This document shows, in pieces, positions 1-7,983 of a stretch of 64,000 bases of DNA. Each line of letters starts with the position of its first letter. Positions within the stretch are counted from its first letter, which is position 1. The notes under the pieces are model-generated. The model was not told where the DNA came from, searched no databases, and saw only the letters and a list, made by a program, of their open reading frames with translations. The DNA is from VAXT01 sp963794605 (GTDB lineage: Bacteria; Actinomycetota; Thermoleophilia; Gaiellales; Gaiellaceae): contig CAWCEN010000004.1 of the NCBI GenBank assembly GCA_963794605.1, positions 641,881 to 705,880 of the forward strand, written 5' to 3'. The position numbers and the translations under genes were made by a program.

Positions 1-522
1 CACGGGTTCCGGTTCGACCACGTGCAAGCGAGCTCGTGGGCGACAACCGCTCTCTACCTGTCGCCGGCACTCGGGCTCGAGGTAACGCGGAGTGTCGAGT
101 TCGACCGAGTCGAGCTGGAGCTCATACGCCTGGTGGAAGGCAAGCTCCCTGAGCACGAAGTCTGGGTAACGGACAGCACGCTGAACCGCGTCCTGTTCGA
201 CAACGTGCTGATCGCGCGCGCTCCAGAGCTCGACGAAGCGTCACGGACTCTGAAAGGGCTCTCGAGCGAGGACGAGGTGAAGCAGTTGCGCTTCTGGGCC
301 GACGCCCTTCGGTCGGTCGCACCTGATTTCCTCGACGGCGACGATGCCCCGCTTCGCGATGGCGAGCAAGTAGTACGGCAACGCGTCGCCGATAATCCGC
401 AGGAGCTCACGATTTGGCTTCCGAGTGACGCATCTCAGGAAGAAGAGGATCGTGCACACGATGAGGCGAGGCGGACAGCTCCGCCCAACGTCGAGATCTC
501 GGTGAGGCGCTACCGCCGCTGA
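1..522 (+). CDS. Hypothetical protein, 5' end possibly outside the window
   Basis: The frame is open from base 1 to a TGA at 520-522. The first possible start inside the window is GTG at 22, and the codons before it (HGFRFDH) look equally coding, so the gene may begin further upstream. The protein is soluble, acidic in its middle and ends in a basic VRRYRR tail. I recognise no family and see no signal peptide or membrane segment. It converges on greA, and two hairpins lie between them. Confidence 0.55.
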   Translation, partial: HGFRFDHVQASSWATTALYLSPALGLEVTRSVEFDRVELELIRLVEGKLPEHEVWVTDSTLNRVLFDNVLIARAPELDEASRTLKGLSSEDEVKQLRFWADALRSVAPDFLDGDDAPLRDGEQVVRQRVADNPQELTIWLPSDASQEEEDRAHDEARRTAPPNVEISVRRYRR

Positions 523-534
523 GTCGAGATCGCC

Positions 535-561
535 GCGGAGGCGGGCTTTGCTCGCCTCCGC
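535..561 (+). terminator. Hairpin after the first gene
   Basis: A 9-bp perfect stem (GCGGAGGCG at 535-543 with CGCCTCCGC at 553-561) encloses a 9-base loop and starts 12 bases after the stop codon. There is no strong U-tract. Its GCGGAG...GGGCTT core loosely resembles the dispersed hairpin repeat at 12889 and 26564. Confidence 0.5.
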
Positions 562-587
562 TCACAAACGATGGACGTCGAGACCAT

Positions 588-636
588 CCGAGAAAAGTCG
601 TCATGGTCGCGCGAAGCGCGGCCGGACTTTTCTCGG
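588..636 (-). terminator. Two-part hairpin immediately after greA
   Basis: Outer arms CCGAGAAAAGTC (588-599) and GACTTTTCTCGG (625-636) pair perfectly. An inner GC-rich stem with a GAA loop (605-623) sits between them. The structure begins at the base after the greA stop, and on the minus strand the 3' part of the structure contains a CTTTTC run. It would work for either strand, as expected between convergent genes. Confidence 0.65.
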
Positions 637-1113
637 TCAAGCGGCTTTGATGTCCAGGATCTTGTACTTGAGGGCTTTGCCGCGAGGCGTCAGGACCTCA
701 ACCGTTTCGCCCTTCTTCTTGCCCAGGATCGCCTTGCCGACCGGGGACTCGTTCGAGAGCTTGTTCTCGGACGGGTTCGCCTCGGCTGAGCCGACGATGT
801 GGTACTCGACCGTCTCCTTTGCGGACACGTCCCGCAGCTTCACGTGCGAGCCGACGGACACGACGTCCTTGGCCACGTCCTTCTTGGAGATGACCCGCGC
901 GTTGGCGAACTTCTCCTCGAGGACCGCGATGCGGTGCTCGAGCAGAGCCTGGTCGTTCTTGGCGTCGTCGTACTCGGAGTTCTCGGCGATGTCGCCGAAC
1001 TGCCGCGCGATGCGGATGCGCTCCGCAACCTCGCGGCGCTTGTCATTCGACAAGTACTGGATCTCCTCCTTGAGCTTCTTGTAGCCCTCAGGAGTGAGGA
1101 TCACTTCCTTCAC
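637..1113 (-). CDS. greA: Transcription elongation factor GreA
   Basis: The 158-residue protein has the normal GreA length and layout: an N-terminal antiparallel coiled coil (residues about 1-75, with LTPEGYKKLKEEI at the start and the GDIAENSEYDDAK tip) and a C-terminal FKBP-like domain ending in SPVGKAILGKKKGETVEV. GreA stimulates transcript cleavage by backtracked RNA polymerase. The start is GTG at 1113, preceded by a GAGGAGG ribosome site on the minus strand. The gene stands alone and diverges from dus. Confidence 0.96.
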   Translation of the reverse strand: MKEVILTPEGYKKLKEEIQYLSNDKRREVAERIRIARQFGDIAENSEYDDAKNDQALLEHRIAVLEEKFANARVISKKDVAKDVVSVGSHVKLRDVSAKETVEYHIVGSAEANPSENKLSNESPVGKAILGKKKGETVEVLTPRGKALKYKILDIKAA

Positions 1114-1228
1114 TTTCGTGCCTCCTCAGAAAAAATGCGCGGCCCAAAGGGGCCGTCGCGAAGCGGGCATGGTACCTATGCCGTCGGCAAACGTCAAACG
1201 CCGGATCCACGGCTACGATTGGGCCCTT

Positions 1229-2284
1229 ATGCAGGTAGATCTGCGCGAATCCTGGCGAATCGGTGACGTGGAGATCCCTTCCCGTCTCGTTCTTGCGCCG
1301 ATGGCCGGAGTGAGCGTCCAGGCCTTTCGCCGGCAGGGACGACGCTTCGGCGCCGGACTGGTCTGCTCCGAGATGGTCAGCTGCGCCGGGCTCTCGTACA
1401 AGAACGAGCGCACGCTGGGGTATCTGCGCATCGCCGCCGACGAGCATCCGCTCGCGGTCCAGATCTTCGGCGCGGAGCCCAGCGTGATGGCCGAGGCCGC
1501 CCGCATGGTCGAGGACGCAGGCGCGGACATCGTCGACATCAACTTCGGCTGCCCGGTGCGCAAAGTGACGAAGACCGGCGCGGGCGCGCACTGCCTCGAG
1601 GAGCCGACTCGCGCGTGCGCGATCGTCGACGCCGTCGCGAACGCGATCTCGCTTCCCGTTTCGGTGAAGATGCGCCGGGGGCTCGCGAACGGATCACGGA
1701 CCTGCCTGGAGATCGGCCCGCAGCTCGTCGAGGCCGGCGCTGCGTCGCTGACGCTCCATCCGCGCTCGGCCAAGCAGATGTACACGGGCGAGGCCGACCA
1801 CTCGCTGACCGCAGAGCTCGTCGAGCTGGTCGACGTCCCGGTGGTCGCGTCCGGCGACATCACGTCCCGCGCACGGGCGCAGACGGTTCTCGCGACGACC
1901 GGGGCCGCAGCGGTGATGGTCGGCCGCGCGGCGCAGGGCAACCCGTGGGCGCTGAGCCAGATCATGGGCGAGGAAGCTGAGCCGTCACGCGAAGAAGTCG
2001 TCGCCGAGCTCGTGCTCTTCATGCGCGAGACCGTCCGTGAGCTCGGTGAGCAGCGCGCGACCGGGTTCCTGAAGAAGTTCTACGGCTGGTACCTCGGCCG
2101 GGGCCGGTTCCCGAAGCCGTTCAAGCAAGAGCTCTTCCGGCTCCAGACGCTTGACGAGGTCGAGCAGCGCCTGTTCGCAGCGGCCCCGGGCGCGCGCTTC
2201 GTGCTCGAGCGGCTCGAGGACGAGCTTCCGCAGGGTGACGAGGTCCTGCTCGATCTCCCGATTTCCATCTACGGCGGCGGCTAG
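1229..2284 (+). CDS. dus: tRNA-dihydrouridine synthase (DusB/NifR3-like)
   Basis: FMN- and NADPH-dependent reduction of uridine in the tRNA D-loop is the known role of this family. Visible features are the N-terminal VLAPMAGVSVQAFRR barrel start, the NFGCPVRKV motif with the catalytic Cys, SVKMRRG, LHPRSAKQMYTG, and the MVGRAAQGNPWAL phosphate-binding region. I chose ATG 1229 (351 residues) because upstream in-frame codons lack family-like sequence. A TACGAT hexamer lies 9 bases before it. The TAG stop overlaps the GTG of the next small ORF (TAGTG). Confidence 0.93.
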   Translation: MQVDLRESWRIGDVEIPSRLVLAPMAGVSVQAFRRQGRRFGAGLVCSEMVSCAGLSYKNERTLGYLRIAADEHPLAVQIFGAEPSVMAEAARMVEDAGADIVDINFGCPVRKVTKTGAGAHCLEEPTRACAIVDAVANAISLPVSVKMRRGLANGSRTCLEIGPQLVEAGAASLTLHPRSAKQMYTGEADHSLTAELVELVDVPVVASGDITSRARAQTVLATTGAAAVMVGRAAQGNPWALSQIMGEEAEPSREEVVAELVLFMRETVRELGEQRATGFLKKFYGWYLGRGRFPKPFKQELFRLQTLDEVEQRLFAAAPGARFVLERLEDELPQGDEVLLDLPISIYGGG

Positions 2285-2436
2285 TGCCGAAGCCGGTCTA
2301 CTGGAAGCCGAAGTACCCGACGCGCGTGATGCGCGAGCGCGCGTTCGCCAAACAGCAGGCGGCTCGCGACGAGCGCCTCCGAGCCGTGCGGCCTGCGTCG
2401 CTTGCCGCTCGCCTCCGTGCCTGGCTGAGCCGCTAG
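2284..2436 (+). CDS. Small basic protein, 50 residues, translationally coupled to dus
   Basis: GTG at 2284 overlaps the dus stop as TAGTG, the same junction used at rpsK/rpsD and secY/adk here. The product starts MPKPVYWKPKYPTRVMRER and is strongly basic (Arg/Lys-rich) with one C-terminal amphipathic stretch. Its TAG stop shares a CTAG with the stop of the convergent SnoaL-like gene. No family is recognised. The coupling and the clean stop support a real gene, but length alone does not prove it. Confidence 0.5.
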   Translation: MPKPVYWKPKYPTRVMRERAFAKQQAARDERLRAVRPASLAARLRAWLSR

Positions 2437-2807
2437 ATCCCTTCCTCCCGCGAGTCCCACCACTCGCGGAACGAGTCGCATAAGCCGTCGGTCAACGTGA
2501 TCACGAACACGCCGTCGTAGCGGAAGCGCCGCCGTTCGCGCTCGTTCATGTGCGACGCGATCCAGCGAGCCACGCCCACAGCCGGCGCCACGGCCAGCAC
2601 CTCATAGGTCATCTCGGCGATCTCGTCCGGATCCTGGTGCTCGTCCCATGCGCGACGGATCGCATCGGGCCCGACGAGGAGCTCGCCGAACGGGCCCCAC
2701 TGGTACGTCCCGTCCTCGGTGAAGAGCTTCGCCGCGGCTGCCGAGTCCTGCGCGTTGAACGCGACCGTGTACGCGTCCATCCACGTCCTGAGCTCCGCTT
2801 CGGTCAC
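2433..2807 (-). CDS. SnoaL-like / NTF2-fold protein
   Basis: The 124 residues match the SnoaL-like polyketide-cyclase fold: an N-terminal helix with AYTVAFNAQDSAAAAKLF, then EDGTYQWGPFGELLVGPDAIRRAW and a beta-sheet with the FREWW end. The substrate is unknown. The ATG start overlaps the coaX stop by ATGA, so it is probably co-translated with coaX. No catalytic residues can be assigned with confidence from sequence alone. Confidence 0.8.
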   Translation of the reverse strand: MTEAELRTWMDAYTVAFNAQDSAAAAKLFTEDGTYQWGPFGELLVGPDAIRRAWDEHQDPDEIAEMTYEVLAVAPAVGVARWIASHMNERERRRFRYDGVFVITLTDGLCDSFREWWDSREEGI

Positions 2808-3553
2808 GCGTTCAGTGCCCAGAGCAGGCGGAGCCCCTCGAGCGTCAGATCCGCGTCGACGCGCTCGATCGTCCGCGTGTGCGGGACGATCAGCTCCGCG
2901 AGCCCGCCCGTTGCGACCGTCGGCGCCTCAGCCTCGAGCTCACGCCGGATCTCCTCGACGATCCTGTCGACCTGGCCCGCGAACCCGTAGACGAGCCCCG
3001 ATTGAAGGCTATGGACGGTCGTCTTGCCGATCACGGTCGGCGGCTCGCTGAAGTCGATCCGCATCAGACGCGCCGCGCGCGCGAAGAGGGCGTCCATCGA
3101 GATCTCGATCCCGGGCGCCAGCACACCGCCCACGTATTCGCCGTCCGCGGAGACGACGTCGAAGTTCGTCGACGTCCCGAAGTCGACCGCGATGCACGGC
3201 GAGCCGTAGCGGTCCCGTGCCGCGACGGCATTCACGACGCGGTCGGGCCCGACCTCACGCGGATCGTCGTAACGCACGGGAATCCCCGTCTTCGCGCCCG
3301 GCCCCACGACGAGGATCGGCGCCCGCGCCCAGCGCTCGGCGAAGAGCTCGAACTCGCGGACGAGCGCGGGCACGGTCGAAGACAGGCAGATCCCGTCGAC
3401 CGACTCGAGGTCGAGCAGCTCGCCGAGCAGCGCGCCGAGCTCGTCCCCGGTCCGGCTCGCCTCGGTCGCGAGCCGCCGCTGCTCGGTCAGCCGGCTGCCG
3501 TCGTAGAGCCCGAGGACCGTCTGCGTGTTGCCGACGTCGACGGCCAGGAGCAT
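2804..3553 (-). CDS. coaX: Type III pantothenate kinase
   Basis: First step of coenzyme A synthesis: ATP-dependent phosphorylation of pantothenate. The 249 residues show the ASKHA-fold phosphate motif DVGNTQTVLGLYDG at the N-terminus, GPDRVVNAVAA, the DFGTSTNFDVV phosphate-2 motif and ATGGLAELI near the C-terminus, all typical of CoaX. It is downstream of the binding-protein gene (9-base gap) and overlaps the SnoaL-like gene by four bases. Confidence 0.95.
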   Translation of the reverse strand: MLLAVDVGNTQTVLGLYDGSRLTEQRRLATEASRTGDELGALLGELLDLESVDGICLSSTVPALVREFELFAERWARAPILVVGPGAKTGIPVRYDDPREVGPDRVVNAVAARDRYGSPCIAVDFGTSTNFDVVSADGEYVGGVLAPGIEISMDALFARAARLMRIDFSEPPTVIGKTTVHSLQSGLVYGFAGQVDRIVEEIRRELEAEAPTVATGGLAELIVPHTRTIERVDADLTLEGLRLLWALNA

Positions 3554-3562
3554 GCGCCGAGC

Positions 3563-5161
3563 CTACTTCAGCGCGAGCGCCGGGATGCTCCAGTCCTGGT
3601 AGACCGCGTGATACTTGAGGCTTTTCGGGTCGACCCTGTTCGAGAAGAAGAACCGGTTGTTGTAGGCGTTCATGACGACGAGCGGCGCGAGGTTTTTCAT
3701 GATCTCGATGTCGAGCTTGCCGAAGGCCTTGAGCCGCGCCTCGCCGGTGAGACCGTTGGCCTTCTGCACCTTGACCGCGTACTCCGGGCTGAGACTCCCT
3801 CTGACAGCGGCGACGAAGTCGCCGGGGTCGGCCGTCCCGTCGAGGCACCAGCCGTAAAGCAGAAGGTCCCACTGTGACGTAGGTGGCGGAAAGTCGAAGA
3901 ATGGCGCAAGGGTCACGGTTAGGCCGAGCCTCGTCAGATCCCGGCGCACAACCTCGACCCTGGTGTCGCCGGGACGGCCCGCGCGGTACGCCAACACGAC
4001 TTGCCCGTCGCCGTAGTGGCCCGCGGCGATCTGCCTCGCCTTGTCGATGTCCGCTCGGGCCCCATACGGCTGAAGCACCCGCTTCGTGATCGACCCGGGA
4101 AAGCCGGGAGGAATCAGATGCGTCCACGGGGACATCCCGTAGGGACTTGTGGACGCGAGGTAGTCGGTTCGATCGATCGCCCAGTTCACGGCTCTTCGAA
4201 GCGGCGGGTTGTCCTTGAACAGACCCTTGTGGTTGTTCAACGCGATCCAGCCTAGGCAGCCCACCGCCTTCACCCAGAACCGCGTCCGGTTGACACCGTA
4301 TTGGTTGGCAACGCCTTGGACCTCGGCCGCCGGCAACGGCCCCTCGTCGAGCTCGTTCGCCTTGACCATCTGGAAGGCGGTTTCCTCGTTGAGGTTCCAG
4401 TTGACGTCCACGCCGTCGAGGTTCCGCGGCGCCGATCTTCCCGGCCCTCGCTTCCAGAAAGGATTCCGGCGCAGCTTCGTCAAGCGGCTCACGTCGTGAA
4501 GCGCGAAGGCGTAGGGCCCGGCGGTTGGCAGGTCGGCCATGCTCGTGACGTCATCCACCTCGCGGTCGAGAGACAGCTTCTTCGAGGTCGCCTGGAAGAA
4601 CGGCAACGTCAGGATTGAAATGAGCTTTCCGCTCGGCCGGTTCAGGATGATGTTCAGCTTGTTGCCGCGCGCCTGAGCGCCGCTGACGTGCGTTCCGTCG
4701 CCCTCGGTCACAACCAAGGCGCCGGCGATGTCGACACCGCCCTCGCTCGAATCGGTGATGAACTGAGCGCCGGGCGAACCCAGGTCGTGGTTCGCGACGC
4801 GGTCGATCGCGTACCGGAAGCTGGCTGCAGTGACGGGAGTCCCGTCGCTGAAGCGGAAGCCCTTCCGGATGAAGAACGTGTAGCGGCGACCGTCCGTCGA
4901 GACCTTGAACCGCGAGGCCACTTCCGGGACGAGCTTGCCACCAGGGCGGTAGTTGTAGAGCTTCGCTGCGGTCGCGTACTCGAGCCACCAGCCGGTCGTG
5001 ATGTACGAGAGCTGCGGGTCGATCTGCACCGAAGCGCCGGTGGTCCCGACCTTGAAGATGCCGCCTCTCCGCTCAGGCACCGCACCGGCGAGCTGGGCCA
5101 CGACCATCAGCGCGACCCCGGTCGCGAGCGTTCCAAGTGAGAGCCACACTCGTCGCGGCAT
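3563..5161 (-). CDS. ABC transporter substrate-binding protein, family 5 (oligopeptide type)
   Basis: The 532 residues begin with a Sec signal peptide (MPRRVW, then a hydrophobic stretch ending about residue 28, AGAVPERRGG) without a lipobox Cys. The body has the SBP_bac_5 pattern: YTFFIRKGFRFSDGTPVTA, LRRNPFWKRG, and ALNNHKGLFKDNPPLRRAVNWAIDR. No permease or ATPase genes lie beside it. A related protein is encoded at 39560-41119. The ligand cannot be predicted. An inverted GTCTA...TAGAC straddles the bases just before the ATG. Confidence 0.9.
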   Translation of the reverse strand: MPRRVWLSLGTLATGVALMVVAQLAGAVPERRGGIFKVGTTGASVQIDPQLSYITTGWWLEYATAAKLYNYRPGGKLVPEVASRFKVSTDGRRYTFFIRKGFRFSDGTPVTAASFRYAIDRVANHDLGSPGAQFITDSSEGGVDIAGALVVTEGDGTHVSGAQARGNKLNIILNRPSGKLISILTLPFFQATSKKLSLDREVDDVTSMADLPTAGPYAFALHDVSRLTKLRRNPFWKRGPGRSAPRNLDGVDVNWNLNEETAFQMVKANELDEGPLPAAEVQGVANQYGVNRTRFWVKAVGCLGWIALNNHKGLFKDNPPLRRAVNWAIDRTDYLASTSPYGMSPWTHLIPPGFPGSITKRVLQPYGARADIDKARQIAAGHYGDGQVVLAYRAGRPGDTRVEVVRRDLTRLGLTVTLAPFFDFPPPTSQWDLLLYGWCLDGTADPGDFVAAVRGSLSPEYAVKVQKANGLTGEARLKAFGKLDIEIMKNLAPLVVMNAYNNRFFFSNRVDPKSLKYHAVYQDWSIPALALK

Positions 5162-5195
5162 GTCTACTAGATAGACGACGAGTGTGAAGGTTCAG

Positions 5196-5570
5196 TTAGA
5201 GATCGTCTTCGCCGGCCAGCGGTTCGCCCATCCGCTCCGCGAGCGCTTCTGCGGTCAGCTTCGGACCTCCGCCCTCGCTGCGCAACTCCTCGACCGTGAC
5301 GTCGCTGGACGTGTAGATCTCCGCCCGCGGAATCAGCCTCGTCGGGCGGTTCTTGTCCCAGACCCAGACGTCCTCCATCTTCAGGTGGTAGAAGGGGTAG
5401 CTGGGCTGCGGCGAGTAGTTCAGGTCGAGCTTGTTGCAGAGGTACGTCGCGTCCTGGGTCAGCACGCAGAACCGAAACAGCTCGAAGACGTCGGAGTACT
5501 CGCGCTTCAGGCGGAGCTCGAGTTCCGCCTCGAACTCGTCGAGCTCGTCGATGTGCGACATGGGCGTCAT
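5196..5570 (-). CDS. DUF2469-like protein
   Basis: The 124-residue acidic protein carries the WVWDKNRPTRLIP segment and the TSSDVTVEEL end that resemble actinobacterial DUF2469 proteins (often found near rnhB elsewhere). The function is unknown. Its ATG overlaps the folK stop as ATGA, which places it in the folK transcript. A second Met five codons in is an alternative start. No membrane segments. Confidence 0.75.
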   Translation of the reverse strand: MTPMSHIDELDEFEAELELRLKREYSDVFELFRFCVLTQDATYLCNKLDLNYSPQPSYPFYHLKMEDVWVWDKNRPTRLIPRAEIYTSSDVTVEELRSEGGGPKLTAEALAERMGEPLAGEDDL

Positions 5571-6025
5571 TCTAGCTCCGCGAGCAATCGTGAAATGGGG
5601 CCCTTCCCCGGGATTTCGAGGCTGGGAGCCAGGTCGGCAAGCGGCTCGAGCGCGAAACGCCGCTCGTGAAGCCGCGGATGCGGCACCCTTAGGCCCGGCT
5701 CGTCTACGACCTCGTCGCCGTACAGCAGCAGGTCGAGGTCGATCGTTCGCGGCCCCCAGCGCTCGTCGCGGACGCGACCAAGGCGCAGCTCGACCGCGAG
5801 CAGGCGCTCGAGCAGCGCCCGCGAGCCGAGATCCGTCTCGATCTGGACCGCGCCGTTGAGGAACGGGCCCTGCTCGACGGGCCCGACGGGAGCCGTCTCC
5901 CGGATCTCGGAAACGGCCGTGACATCAATTCTTTCCTCCTCCGAGAGCAGCTCGACGGCACGCCGGAGGTTCTCCTCACGGTCGCCGAGATTGGAGCCGA
6001 TACCGACGAAAGCAGTTTTGGACAC
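5567..6025 (-). CDS. folK: HPPK: 2-amino-4-hydroxy-6-hydroxymethyldihydropteridine pyrophosphokinase
   Basis: This enzyme transfers pyrophosphate from ATP to the pterin before FolP acts. The protein shows AFVGIGSNLGDREENLRRA at the N-terminus, the PVGPVEQGPFLNGAVQIET loop, and the hallmark RWGPRTIDLDLLLYG with PHPRLHERRFAL. I chose GTG at 6025 (152 residues), directly before SKTAFVGIGSN. Starts further upstream would run through the divergent protease gene. Only 7 bases separate the two starts. folP and folB lie 1.6 kb away beyond the inverted protease gene. Confidence 0.93.
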   Translation of the reverse strand: MSKTAFVGIGSNLGDREENLRRAVELLSEEERIDVTAVSEIRETAPVGPVEQGPFLNGAVQIETDLGSRALLERLLAVELRLGRVRDERWGPRTIDLDLLLYGDEVVDEPGLRVPHPRLHERRFALEPLADLAPSLEIPGKGPISRLLAELE

Positions 6026-6026
6026 T
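6021..6026 (+). promoter_or_regulatory. Candidate leaderless -10 box of the subtilase gene
   Basis: GACACT lies 6 bases before ATG 6033 and no ribosome-binding sequence is present. The same spacing recurs at many starts in this window. No clear -35 is seen. Confidence 0.4.
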
Positions 6027-6032
6027 GGTGCT

Positions 6033-7661
6033 ATGTTCGCCGTCTTGAAGCGTCTCGGGGTCGTCATCGCGTTCATCGTTCTCGCCTTCGCCGTGCCGTC
6101 CACGGCGCTCGCGGGAAGCGCCCTCGCGCGCGAGCTTGCGCACTACCGCGCCGGGCTCGTCCTCGCGAAGCCCGGAGCCGCGCCCGCGCTGAGGCAGGCG
6201 GGCGGCGAGAAGATCGCCTCGGCGCTTCCGATCTGGCGCGTGCCGACCCGTTCGGCGCTTCAGGTGCTGCCGGAACTGCTCCGCTCCGACCTCGTGACCG
6301 AGGTCACCCCCGACCAGCCGCTCTCGACGCTTCAGAACCCGCCGCCCGAGGGGACGGACTGGTGGATCCCCTTCGTCCACGCGGATGGCGCCGTACCGCC
6401 CGGCCCGGGAAAGCCGCTGACGATCATCGACACCGGCGTCGACCTCACACACGAGGAGTTCGCCGGCCGGCCGTTCACGACTGCCTTGAATCGACAGAGC
6501 ACGACGGCCCAGACGGAGGAGCACGGGACCGCGGTCGCGTCGGTCGCCGCTGCGCCCAGGAACGGCCTCGGCGTCGTCGGCGTCTATCCGCAGGCGAACC
6601 TCTACCTCTGGGATGCGAGCCCCTCGGGAATCGGGATCAGCGCCGGAGACGTCATCCGCGGGCTCGACGCGGCGATCCACGTCGGCCGAGGCGTCGTCAA
6701 CCTCAGCCTCGGCTCCGAGATCAGGAACCCGCTGATCGACCGGATGATCGCGATCACACAGCGCGCAGGGACGCTCGTCGTAGCCGCCGCCGGGAACAGC
6801 CGCCAGAACGGGAACCCGGCCGAGTACCCGGCCAGCCTCCCTCACGTCCTGGCCGTGGGCTCGGTCGACGCCGCGGGCGCCCCGTCCTTCTTCTCGAGCG
6901 GCTCGCCGCACGTCGACCTGTCAGCACCCGGCGAGCGCATCTGGGTTGCGGTCCCGACGACGCTCCACGCGCCGGACAACTACGACCAGTTCGACGGGAC
7001 GAGCTTCGCCTCGCCGATGGTCGCGGCCGCGGCCGCCTGGGTCTGGTCCGCTCGCCCGACCCTCGACGCTGCCCAGGTGTTCGACGTGATGCGGGCCTCG
7101 GCCCAGGACGTCTGGACGCCCGGATTCGACCCGTTCACGGGCTTCGGTCGCCTAGACATTCCCACGGCGCTGACCGCCGCTCCGCCGCCCCGCGACCCGC
7201 AGGAGCCGAACGAGGACGTCTCGTACATCCGGCCCGGCGGGTTCCTGCACCGGGCGACTGCCCCTTTGACCTCGGCAGGGCACAAGAGCGGGAGGATCGC
7301 AGCTCGCCTCGACCGCGGCGACGACCCGCGTGACGTGTACCGGTTCTGGGTGCCCGGCCGAAAGGCCGCATCGGTCGCGCTCCAGCCCGGCGACGGGGAC
7401 GTCGACCTCTCGCTCTGGGGGCCGACGACCGTCAGCGTGCTCGAGACGGGACGCGCACGGAAACGCGATGCGCGAGGCCTCTCGGAGCGGACGGGGACGA
7501 AGCGCGAGCGCCTGCGCGTGCGCAACACGTCAAGCAAGGGCGCCTACTTCTACGCCGAGTCCTCGTACGCAGCGGGGAACGCGAACTCCTCACGGCACCC
7601 GGCCGGGATCAGCTACCTGCTCTCGGCCTCGATCGTCAACGCGAAGCCCGCTCGAAACTGA
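6033..7661 (+). CDS. Secreted subtilisin-like serine protease (S8)
   Basis: The 542 residues start with a signal peptide (MFAVLKRLGVVIAFIVLAF, cleavage near ALAG). The catalytic triad is visible as Asp in TIIDTGVDLTHEEF, His in EEHGTAVASVAA and Ser in GTSFASPMVAAAA, and the oxyanion Asn is in VVAAAGNSRQNG. A C-terminal beta-rich region (about residues 390-540, DVYRFWVPGRK and GDVDLSLWG) looks like a pre-peptidase C-terminal domain. The gene lies inverted inside the folate cluster, and its 3' end overlaps folB by 26 bases. ATG 6033 is chosen because the signal peptide starts there. Confidence 0.92.
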   Translation: MFAVLKRLGVVIAFIVLAFAVPSTALAGSALARELAHYRAGLVLAKPGAAPALRQAGGEKIASALPIWRVPTRSALQVLPELLRSDLVTEVTPDQPLSTLQNPPPEGTDWWIPFVHADGAVPPGPGKPLTIIDTGVDLTHEEFAGRPFTTALNRQSTTAQTEEHGTAVASVAAAPRNGLGVVGVYPQANLYLWDASPSGIGISAGDVIRGLDAAIHVGRGVVNLSLGSEIRNPLIDRMIAITQRAGTLVVAAAGNSRQNGNPAEYPASLPHVLAVGSVDAAGAPSFFSSGSPHVDLSAPGERIWVAVPTTLHAPDNYDQFDGTSFASPMVAAAAAWVWSARPTLDAAQVFDVMRASAQDVWTPGFDPFTGFGRLDIPTALTAAPPPRDPQEPNEDVSYIRPGGFLHRATAPLTSAGHKSGRIAARLDRGDDPRDVYRFWVPGRKAASVALQPGDGDVDLSLWGPTTVSVLETGRARKRDARGLSERTGTKRERLRVRNTSSKGAYFYAESSYAAGNANSSRHPAGISYLLSASIVNAKPARN

Positions 7662-7983
7662 CGGTCGCGAAGCGGGCGCCGACGCCGGCGGGGCTCGGCT
7701 TCTTCACCTGGACGCGAACCGAGCGCACCGGGAAGCGCTCGATGAGCGCACCGGCGACTGCCTCAGCGAGCGCCTCGATCAGGTTGAAGTCCCGGCTGTC
7801 GGACACCTCGCGCACGCAGTCGGCGACCTCCCGGTAATCGATGGCGTCCTCGATCCGGTCCGAGGCGCCCGCGTCGCCGACGTCGAGGCTGATGTCGTAC
7901 AGGAACTCCTGGCCGTCGCGCCGCTCCTCCTCGAGCACGCCGTGCCGGCCGAACACGGCGAGACCTTCGAGTTCCAGGATCAT
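7636..7983 (-). CDS. folB: Dihydroneopterin aldolase
   Basis: Converts dihydroneopterin to 6-hydroxymethyl-dihydropterin in folate synthesis. The 115 residues show LEGLAVFGRHGVLEEERRDGQ, IDYREVADCVREV, and the C-terminal VQVKKPSPAG motif with the conserved Lys. The ATG overlaps the folP stop by ATGA. The same reading frame is open for another 280 codons upstream inside folP, but those codons are antisense-like noise. The 3' end overlaps the convergent protease gene by 26 bases. Confidence 0.94.
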   Translation of the reverse strand: MILELEGLAVFGRHGVLEEERRDGQEFLYDISLDVGDAGASDRIEDAIDYREVADCVREVSDSRDFNLIEALAEAVAGALIERFPVRSVRVQVKKPSPAGVGARFATVSFERASR

